Source: Cristatella mucedo
Taxonomy: Eukaryota > Bryozoa > Phylactolaemata > Cristatellidae
Reading direction: 5' to 3'
Length of the DNA stretch: 64,000 nt
NCBI GenBank assembly: GCA_009760855.2
Contig: WPIO01000006.1
Location: 8,751,001-8,815,000, forward strand
Below, piece after piece: positions 56,004 to 64,000 of this stretch (the stretch's first letter is position 1; the number at the start of each line of letters is the position of its first letter). A program made the translations under genes and the position numbers. A model generated the notes under the pieces. That model saw only the letters and a program-made list of their open reading frames with translations, searched no databases and was not told where the DNA came from.

Positions 56004-56462
56004 ATCCTACCTATCTGATCTACTGCTGCACCAGGCTAAGCATAGTACCACTCACTTTTCGAATCCAACTGTTTACCCACATCTCGTACAAATCTCAAGT
56101 CTTTGGAGATCGTCCCTTTGGTTCGTATACTCCCAAAGCGAAAGCGCGGAACTCACTCCAGACTTGCGTCACGACAGCTCCTTACTTGACCACATTTAAA
56201 AAGCAACTAAACACGCACATATTATTTTTATCACAGCATTTAGTGGGTCTCGTCATTCGCCCTTTACGTGTGTGCTGACACTGTGTATGCTGCCACTAAC
56301 CATACTTGCATGCTGACCCTGTGCATGTCACCCCTAACTATATTATTTTTGTGAGTGCCTTAATGTGACTGCTGACACTGTGCATGCTGCCACAACCGTA
56401 CCTGCATGCTGACACTGTGCGTGTCACCCCTAGCGATGTTGTTCTTGTTGTTTGTTGAGCAT
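56004..56462 (+). mobile_element. LINE A, C-terminus and amplified 3' UTR
   Basis: Continues YLSDLLLHQAKHSTTHF and, after frameshifts, the C-terminus to about 56245. The 3' UTR carries the family dimer (GCTGACACTGTG...GCTGACCCTGTG) twice (about 56272-56345 and 56372-56450) instead of once. It is interrupted at 56462 by LINE B. Confidence 0.85.
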
Positions 56463-57069
56463 TCCACTACAGTGGACGATGAATATAGCTGCAAGGCTGG
56501 TCTTCAAGTCCCAGCGGTTTGAGCACGTGTCTCCTTTGCTGAAAGAGCTAGGATGGTTGCCGGTTGAGCAAAGGATACAGAGCAAAGTTCTTACGCTGAC
56601 CCACAAGGCATGCCACGGCTTGGCTCCTTCGTACCTAGCTGAACTACTGCACCAGTTTCAGCCTGTTCTCGCCCTCAGGTCCTGTGTGGACATTAAATTA
56701 GCTGTCCCATTCCTCCGCTTACAGACAGTTGACGACAGAAGCTTTAGCTCTGCAGGTCCTAGACTGTAGAACTCGCTTCCACAATTCTTAGGCAACGACA
56801 ACTACACTCCTACTGCCGACTTTGGCTCATCCTTTTCAGCAGTCCTGAGCGTCTACTTCTGTGCTACTCACTACCTCAGCTGCTCTCCTGACTCTGCTAT
56901 GCTTCCCACTTTCTCTTTGTTGCGTGAGACGAAGTCTGTTGGCTACAGAATGCGTACCGAAAGCCGCTTAGGCTGTGAGTGCGCTGTACAAAACTCGTCT
57001 GCGTAACACCCACATAGTCTTTATGGCTTTACGGAGTTACAGATGGAGATACATTACAATACATTACAT
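56463..57069 (+). mobile_element. LINE B inserted in LINE A 3' UTR
   Basis: One clean frame for 105 codons (56452-56769): NIAARLVFKSQRFEHVSPLL, KELGWLPVEQRIQSKVLTLT, HKACHGLAPSYLAELLHQFQ, SCVDIKLAVPFLRLQT, then a stop (TAG) inside the SAGPRLWNSL block. 3' UTR and a tail ACATTACAATACATTACATG. LINE A continues immediately at 57070, proving that B landed inside A. Confidence 0.92.
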
Positions 57070-57178
57070 GCTACCACTCATCATTTGATCATGCTTCGCT
57101 TGCAGCAAATGTAAAGTGCCTAAAAAGAGACTGAGTTCTGCGAGGGCGCTACATCAAATGCATTATACTTACGATTAA
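57070..57178 (+). mobile_element. LINE A terminal 3' UTR and tail
   Basis: CTCATCATTTGATCATGC, TTGCAGCAAATGTAAAGTGC, AAAAGAGACTGAGTTCTG, GAGGGCGCTACATCAAATGC and a TA-rich tail: the missing end of the element broken at 56462. Confidence 0.85.
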
Positions 57179-57450
57179 TATTACTAACAAATGGGCACGG
57201 TCTCTCCAGAGGAGCAGGCTCCTCTCAGCCGAGCGTCGTCTAAGGTGTGCCGACCTCCGAGTCGTAGGCTTTAGCCTGTATTAGAACTGAACACAATTAT
57301 TCGTGGAGCTCCTGAAGTGGCTCACGACAGGTGGACATTCTGCAAAGCTTATTTCGACTTCAGAAACGAATCCACTACTGTCACTCGGAAAGCCTACTAG
57401 TACACGCCCAATCTGCCAACAGACCTTTTTAAACGGTCCTTCAAGAATAA
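57179..57450. other. Unannotated stretch
   Basis: Nothing recognised. Confidence 0.4.
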
Positions 57451-57483
57451 CTGCTGCTGCTACTACCGCTACTGCTACTGCTG

Positions 57484-57545
<62 letters not shown>

Positions 57546-57558
57546 ACTACTACTACTG
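57451..57558. repeat. (CTG)n/(CTA) trinucleotide tract
   Basis: About 36 triplets, mostly CTG with CTA and CCG interruptions and a CTA-rich end. In the open plus frame (57303-57650) it encodes poly-Ala/Thr; in the other frames poly-Leu or poly-Cys. Coding status unknown. Confidence 0.95.
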
Positions 57559-57741
57559 CGACACATTTCAGCTCTCAGCATATCAGAGCAAATAGTACCA
57601 GCCAGCCCAAGGCACCTCGCCCCATCAGGCCGGAAGATAGCTTAATGTAAGAAAAAACACCGGAAGCTCTTAACTCGAGAGCCCCTCGCGTTGACCTTCT
57701 ATTGACCTCACACCAGCTTCTGTTTGGACGTCCTCTTATAG

Positions 57742-57875
57742 GTATCGAGGCCCTGCTCACCGAAGGCCCTTCGTCGCCCGATGCGCCTCCTCCGGAGTCG
57801 CCTCCTCCGGAGTCGCCTCCTCCTGAGTCGCTCTTCGAGAGCGCTTACTCCTTCCTAGAAGCTCGGCGGCTGTGA
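57742..57875 (+). CDS. Candidate terminal exon with PPPES repeats
   Basis: The acceptor-like TGGACGTCCTCTTATAG ends at 57741, then 2 nt and 43 codons to TGA at 57873. Translation: IEALLTEGPSSPDA, then three PPPES units, then LFESAYSFLEARRL. Acidic and proline-rich like a cytoplasmic tail. The minus strand is open through the same stretch (57757-58158, EEATPEEATPEEA), so the opposite reading is a real alternative in this GC-rich DNA. Confidence 0.28.
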
Positions 57876-59021
57876 CCGGCTCGTCTATCGGGCAGGCGAG
57901 CTCTGAGGAACCGCCTAGATCGAGTTCTCGGCTGCGTGCCCCTGGCCGGAGGGCTGCTTCGGCGTCCTCGTCTTCCCTGCCGCTCGGACTAACGCCCCCA
58001 CCCCCACAAGGCGCCGCTTGCGGCGTCGGCCGTTTTGCCACCGTGCGATGGCTATCGCGAGCGCTAGTCGCGGAATGCGCAGGGCCGCCGAACGGGTGCA
58101 GCGAGTCCGTCCTCCACTCGCCAAGCCTACACTGGTACTGCCTGCCGCGGCTAGTCACGTGGTCCCGGAGACCGACTTTCGGGGGGGGGCGGGTGCGTCC
58201 GGTGCACAGGCTCGGCCGCTGGCGCTCGCGACGAGCTCCGCGGCTTCTGCAGCTAGCTATGACGTGCGCACGCGAGCGCCGAGCGCGCAGCGGAGGCGGG
58301 CCAGAGCGTTCCGGGGCGTCAGCTCAGCCTCGAGGAGCTCTCGCACGAGGCCGAGCCAGGCGGTGGGCTCGACTGCTGCATCGGGCACTCCTCGTCGGCC
58401 GCAGGGGAAGGGTGAGGCAAGCAGGAGCGGGCTGCTCGTAAATGCGGCTGTCGAATCGTCTGACATCCGCTTGTCTTACTGCACAGGCCCAGACCACCGG
58501 AAACATGCCGGCGGTAATTGATGCCTTGCCCGGCGTGCGTGAAAAAGGTCGAAACCGCGGCGTCCCATCGTAAGCCGATCGGCGTCGCGAAATTGTTCAG
58601 CCATCGGAGACCGTGACGCCGGTCGGTCTGAAACGCACTGAGTGCAATAAGCCTGAGCCTAGTGCGAAGGAAGAGAAGATGAGAGGAGAGGTGAACTGAT
58701 GGAGGGCCAACCCGCCCGGCCCCCCCCCCCCCAGCTGGCCACGCTGGAAAGGCAAGGTCGAGGAACGCCGTTACGCCGTGAACTCCCGTTAGGACGTCAT
58801 TAGGGGGCACGAAATCATCTCCGTGGAGGCTGCACAGGCTTTCAGCGATGTGCTATCGGCCTTGAGAAGGTGACGCCGTAAGTTGCCGAGCTGCATGCCT
58901 TGGGCACGCGAATAGAGACCTCGCCGTCGTCCCGTGCGCTACTCTCGCCTCCGGCGATCTATCCAGTTCATATTCCGTGTCGTCAGTGTGCGATGGGGTG
59001 GGGAAGCCCGCAGTAGGTTTG
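57876..59021. other. CpG-rich island with overlapping open frames
   Basis: Very GC- and CpG-rich from 57880 to about 58480, with long open frames on both strands (57872-58441, 58018-58521 plus; 58319-58810 minus). Poly-G (58189-58197) and poly-C (58720-58732) runs. No domain identified. Likely a promoter/first-exon CpG island or a GC-rich repeat. Confidence 0.4.
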
Positions 59022-59160
59022 TAATAATAATAACAATAACAATACACTGATTGATTGAAATTGATAAAGCGCCCGCAGAGAACTCTTTCTAGGCGCTTTA
59101 CATTTGCTGCAAAGGAAAAACGATCGAATAGTGAGTGGTATCGTGCTTGTTAAACCGTAC
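59022..59160 (-). mobile_element. LINE A 3' tail
   Basis: AATAATAATAACAATAAC tail, TTGATAAAGCGCCCGCAGAG, AACTCTTTCTAGGCGC, TTTACATTTGCTGCAAAGG. About the last 130 bp only. Confidence 0.85.
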
Positions 59161-60434
59161 AATCCTCTGAATACGAAATTTTCGAAAAACTTGCCAACGA
59201 ATCTGCTCTGTGAGCTGCCAAGCAGCGATGGATGCCCTGCGTTTAATAAGCCAAACGATCTTCGACCGCCGACGGTTAGCACTCTGCAGCGCCGTTCTCA
59301 GCGGCTCAGTGGCGCGGCGCCTCGGCGGGGCAAATTGAGAATGATCTGCTGACACTCTTCGCTCTCAGCCCGAAAATTAGGCGGAATGCATTTTTGCTAG
59401 GTTTAGACGGAGAGCCTACAGGCTTGTCGGGATAGGCCTTCGACGCGAACATGCAATGCGTTTAAACGAGAGGGCAAATGCGGCTACCGGGCAGCTCGAG
59501 CCTGGACGGCGGCAGCGGCGGCGGACGCCTTCTGCGGTAGCGTTCAGTGCGTATTCAGTTTCCGCCGCGGATGGCTGGGTGGGGACTATCGGATTCCTAC
59601 GAAAGGGCGCGATCGTATTTTAAGAAGCGCTGCCAGCTCCTATTCTATTACGGACAGGTTTACAGATCTGAGCGAGCATTAGGCGCCATCGAACACGCCG
59701 CTCGTGCTCCTGAAATGGGCGTTTCTCGTGTTCGATTTGATTGATTCTGCTTTGCTTTACCGGACGGGCGGGCAGCCTGCGTCTGCCGTAACGATCAACG
59801 AGCCAAATCAGGAAAGGAAAATCACGATGCTGCGGACGAGCGGAAGAGCCTCGGTCTGGGCATTTGGACATTCGGCCTCATGCTGCTCTGCACTTCTCGA
59901 GAGAGCGAGAAAGAGAAAGGAGGGACGTTGTGTCGCGTAGGGATGCGAGCCTGCTGGGCATGAAGCCCTAGGGGCACGACTTCGGCTCGCCGAAATCGAA
60001 TCGGCTCTTTGTAGAGGACGTTTAAAAAGAAGCCCCCGGGTGCTTATTTATATGCCGAGATTTGGACTCGTTCGAAAAGTACAGGGGTTCCGATTTGCGA
60101 ACCTAATTGGTTCCAGACTGGGTTCGTAGCCGCGCTCTTTCCTAATCTGGACCATTATTTTCGTTAGGGTACTGTGGTACAAATGTATATTTCTTCAGAA
60201 AATGGCAAAATACGGTTCCTACAACGCAGATCAAATGTTAACAATTTTTAACGTGCCGGAAATACACAAGAACAGAATACAGAACCGTACAAGAAATAAC
60301 TCTGCATACAGAAAAACACAACTGCCCAACGCATGCCCAGCAATACCATTTTCTCGAACATTAAAACAATTTAAAAGCTCAATAACCTGCTCCACATTTT
60401 GTACGCAAAATAACTTGACAATAGGTATGCATGG
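59161..60434. other. GC-rich then AT-rich, no gene assigned
   Basis: 59260-60050 is CpG-rich with open frames on both strands (59547-59744, 59704-59940 plus; 59620-59871 minus) and no recognisable domain. 60120-60434 is AT-rich. Confidence 0.4.
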
Positions 60435-62000
60435 CAGCAGCAGATCGTTGCATCGCAGAAGAAGGCCAGTGGGAATAGGGTCTAGAGGACTAGTTATCTT
60501 CTTTGACTTTGAAATGAATTTCAGGATTAGGTCACTCATGGCCTCCTTGAATGTAGACATTAAGGCTCTGCACGGTATCGATGGAGGGCAGTCCAGCGTG
60601 GTTATTATTGGGTGACAGGGAGAGAATGCTGCTACCTTACGGATAGACTCGCCGATCTTATCTATCTCGCTGACAAGGAATCTAGAGAGGCCAACAGCAT
60701 TAAAGATCACTAGAAGGAGCTAACCTGAAAGCGTTTAAGCAGACGGTCTATCATTGACATTCGCTTTTTTGGACTGTGCTTAGGCGATTCCACACTATTT
60801 GTGCCGAAGCTCGCCTCAGCCTTAGCTAGGACTGGTAAGCGCGATCTGCAGTACTCCTCGTTTTTCTGACGATTGACAGGCAGTCCTGATCTTGTGCATG
60901 CTTTCTCAAGCTTTCGCTTTGTAGATCTGATTAGTCTAATGTCTGTGGCAAACAATAGGCCGTCTCGGTGATGGCGCAGAGTGCTTTTAGCCACAAGTGC
61001 AAAGTCTTCGAGCACGTCAGCTAATGTCGTGTTGTAGCATTCTAACGATGGCTACAGTTCGGAAATGAGATTAAGCAGGATGGGTGAACAAGATATTTTT
61101 CCACTGACAGCATCGCTTTCAAGAGTCTTAGAATTGTCACGATGCACAGATCATTTCGGATGTGGAAAAGGGCACACATTATAGACTGAATGGGATCCGC
61201 ATGTTTTCAGACTTCGAGCATAATTCGGTAATAATAGAGAAAGATACCACTCACTTGTGCGAAAATATTTGATCGCGTGTGTGCCCTTGCTTGTGAGTAG
61301 AATCGTGAACACGAGTCACAAGAGAATATAAGTCAGTCAGTGCTCGAAATTCGGCACCTGAGGCGTCATTCAATGTTTCAAAATGAATGTTAAAATGATC
61401 CACAACGAGGAACAATTGATTTTTTGCATACAAAATTGAAAGAAGATTAGAGAAATCTGAGATAAGAGGAGGACTTAGTGCCTGGTGGCGATAGATGAAT
61501 GCCACCACTGGCAGCCTGTTTCCGGAAGCACTCAAAAGAAGAGATACAAAAGACTGCTTCGACAAAACAGCAAACGGTTTGAGCGAAGAACGTTCAAAAC
61601 TGATGACTCTATCCCCATTTTTATTGCTCTAGAACAAAAAACCTGACAGGGTTGCGTCAGTTATAGTTAAACTTTTAGTAGATTTCAGTTGGGTCTCGGT
61701 CAAAGTGAACCGGTCGAGAAAGCCGTCAATAATAGTGTCATATAATATTTTTGTTTTATTAAAAATTTAGCGAGCATTCCAACAACAAGCGTTAAAATGG
61801 GCCACTTGGGTTATAGTAACCTGATAACCACTAATTTCGAGAGAATCACAGCAGCGTTAGAGGGAGATCGAGCAGAGCGGCTTGATACGATACTTGAAAT
61901 ACATAACAAGTAGAACTTTCAGCTGGGGCCGCTGCGCTGCCTTTGATGTTTCTTTTCAATTTACGCCCGAATCGCAGATCCTGGTCACAGCAACCACAGT
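60435..62000 (-). mobile_element. LINE A endonuclease and linker fragment
   Basis: 5' half of LINE A without RT. In 5'-3' order on the minus strand: a basic segment (RFGRKLKRNIKGSAAA, near 61900-61960), the endonuclease start (FNKTKILYDTIIDGFLDRFT then LTETQ, about 61690-61790), IYRHQALSPPLISDFSNLLS, VVDHFNIHFETLNDASGAEF and KQGHTRDQIFSHK (61251-61565), then the linker with VSEIDKIGESIRK and SKKITSPLDPIPTGLLLRCN, broken off near 60435. With 29162-32185 it gives the family's endonuclease consensus. The usual GDFN is HFN here. Confidence 0.85.
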
Positions 62001-62469
62001 TAAGAATACATTTGAACAACGGTAGCAAAACGATAGCAAGCACGTACGATCGAGCCTAATATGCAGGTTACTAACAGTATGCAAAATCAAAGTCGCATCC
62101 GGTTTGGCAGCCACGGCTGGAAACTGTCGTCTTTTAGGTATACCTAGGCACGTCATTTCTTAAGCACTACGATAAAAATGAGATCAGCTTTAGATAGGTC
62201 TTAGCTGTATTTGTTTCCTTTAAAAATGTTTGCAAGAACTCCAATTTTTACAATTAGGGTTTCCAGTAACTGTTTAGCAGTAACAATAAAAAAGCTGTTG
62301 TTTGCCCAATAAAAACAGTAGACAGCTGGTTTTCAAGCTGCTTCACTATTTCTAACTAAAAATTTAAACAATAAGGTGCTATAACATAAGTTCGAAGGTT
62401 TAATATTGATTTAAAAATGTGAAGAGAAACAAATTTGTAGAATTTCTTGTGAACGTATTAGTGATAGGA
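62001..62469. other. Unannotated, AT-rich
   Basis: May contain remnants of the LINE A 5' region. Nothing specific recognised. Confidence 0.4.
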
Positions 62470-63527
62470 TTAATAATAATACACTTGATAAAGCGCCCCC
62501 AGAGACTTCAATATCTTTCTTGGCGCTTTACGTTTGCTGCAAAGGAAATAAAATTGAATGGTGAGCGGAAATATCATGCTTGTTAAACAGCATGAATAAA
62601 ATGGCTAGGGGTGACATATACACGGTCAGCATGCACTTGTGGTTAGTGGCAGCATGCACAGTGTCAGCATGCATAAGCACATACAGGATGAATCACATGG
62701 ACCCACTAAGTTCTGTCGTAAATAGGTACGTTTATAATTTCATTTTCAAATGTAGTCAGGTCAGGGGATGTCGTGACGCAAATCGGGAGTGAGCTCCAGG
62801 CTTTAGGAACATACGAATTAAACGCACGATTTCCAAAGGATTTGTGGTTTGTACGAGGTATATGCAAACATTTTCCGAAAAGCGGGTGGTACTGGCCTGG
62901 TGACGGAGTAGATCAGACAGGTAGGCTGAAGCTAAAGAATGAAGAGACCAAAAATTGAGCGACAAAACCTTGAAGTCGATGCGTTGCTATACTGATTGCC
63001 AGTGCAGGTCGGCGAGAAGGGGTGCGATGTGGCAACTGCGACGCTCACGACAGACAAGCCTGGCTGCAGAGTTTTGCACCAACTGTAAGCGCCTGATCGC
63101 ACATGCCGGTAGACCAGCAAGCAGCGAGTCGCAGACGTCCTCGGGATGTCAAAAATGCATGAATAAACTTCGATGTGATATCATAATCTAAATAAGCCCG
63201 AATTTAAGCAATGTTATGTAGCCGAAAGTAGGCAGACTTGATTGCGGAGCTTATGTGGTCGTCTAATGAAAGGTCACTTTATAACATGATACCTAGATTT
63301 CGTGCAGATTCAACAGGAGATATGCTGGCCGAGCAGATTCTGCGCATTAGCCTTTCCAATTTCCGAATCACACTTGATTTTCCCATAACTAGTAAGTTGG
63401 CTTTATCACCATTCAATTTAAGAAAATTTGCAGCCATCCATGTGCGGATGTCATCAATACATGGAGCAAGGAAGTTGAGAGAATTCGACGTACTCGAAGG
63501 CTGGGAGGGATCAAAACAAAGGTATTG
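62470..63527 (-). mobile_element. LINE A 3' end
   Basis: AATAATAATACACTTGATAA, stem-loop, 3' UTR, C-terminus and RT thumb up to YLCFDPSQPSSTSNSLNFL just downstream of the YADD box, where it is 5' truncated at about 63527. Several stops. Confidence 0.9.
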
Positions 63528-64000
63528 CAATGATGATTTTATCAAATTGGCTAAAAAACTAAAACTAAAGAGCAATTTGAAAAAACGATGCAAGATGTTC
63601 TTAAATTAATCTTGTGGAATCAACAAATATTGACGTTCATTTTAGCAGCGTCTTCGGTTTGGGATTTCGCTGCAAAATGAAGGAATCCAATTAAAGAAGA
63701 GCTATAGGGTCAATTTAAAAATGCAATAATACATCAAATGTTCTGGAAACTCCGCGACAACAATAAATAACCGTCTGAAAATATATGGAATTGATTTTGA
63801 TAAACCTGCTGGAGGATGCATATCCATGGAAGAGCCTCTGAACGATAGGCGACAAAAACGCTGGCCGATTTCCTGGGGTGAAAGAGTGTTAAGGAGATCG
63901 TTACCGATTTGGCTACTGATGGTATATCGAGTAGAGCTCTCACTAGAGAAAATACGCTCCGCAATTAATCTCATGCGACGGATTCAAATTTCCAGCGAAC
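63528..64000. other. Unannotated stretch to window end
   Basis: Minus frame 63702-63974 (90 codons: SSESSTRYTISSQIGNDLLN, EIGQRFCRLSFRGSSM) is open with a stop 4 codons before its ATG. No family recognised. Confidence 0.35.

Noticed and set aside
57303-57650. Poly-alanine protein
   Set aside because: Produced by the CTG/GCT tract; start codon and frame are unsupported.

Overview
This 64 kb window is nuclear DNA of a multicellular eukaryote, most likely an invertebrate animal. The reasons are abundant CR1/L2-type non-LTR retrotransposons with apurinic-type endonuclease and YADD reverse-transcriptase domains, tRNA-derived SINEs, long microsatellites, GT-AG splice-like signals, and no long continuous genes or operons. 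I cannot name the species. No complete multi-exon gene can be read by eye, and no rRNA, functional tRNA gene, CRISPR array or bacterial feature is visible.

Repeats make up most of what can be supported. Three main LINE families recur. Family A has an (ATT)n tail and a conserved 3' stem-loop; the best copy is 29162-32185 (minus) with endonuclease plus RT, and there are about fifteen fragments. Family B has a TTACA-rich tail and copies at 1-316, 9570-10984, 20893-21322, 39150-39412, 43790-44145, 50070-50516, 50720-51000 and 56463-57069. Family C is older and seen at 4817-6278 and 52310-52757. A more diverged LINE lies at 47380-47930. Two tRNA-derived SINE families are present. SINE1 ends in the same stem-loop and (ATT)n tail as LINE A/C, so it is probably mobilised by that machinery. 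SINE2 has a perfect B-box-like promoter and a hairpin body. Several insertions are nested: LINE B inside LINE A (twice) and SINE2 inside LINE C and LINE A at nearly the same RT codon. A solo LTR with a 4-bp target duplication lies at 33686-34503.

Host genes appear only as small islands. The best is a 163-codon ORF at 38436-38927 (minus) for a single-pass membrane protein with PPxY-type motifs and a downstream AATAAA. Next is a 97-nt exon at 16636-16732 (minus) encoding a transmembrane helix plus an RRRR stop-transfer between consensus splice sites, with a candidate cytoplasmic exon at 15426-15747. Other splice-flanked candidate exons (4228-4298, 8991-9193, 17394-17658, 28879-29131, 33241-33386, 36733-36955, 54730-54936, 57742-57875 and others) are hypotheses. 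Open stretches of this size next to an acceptor-like AG also occur by chance, and they cannot be joined into transcripts without RNA data.

The GC- and CpG-rich stretches (about 6.3-9.4, 15.5-19.0 and 57.7-60.0 kb) contrast with the AT-richer, transposon-filled remainder and are the likeliest places for promoters and exons. The most unusual items are the nested LINE/SINE stacks, the LINE-SINE tail partnership with a compensatory base change, a 110-bp hairpin at 28825-28934 that looks like an inverted copy of the end of a candidate coding exon, and microsatellites that seem to have grown out of LINE sequence.
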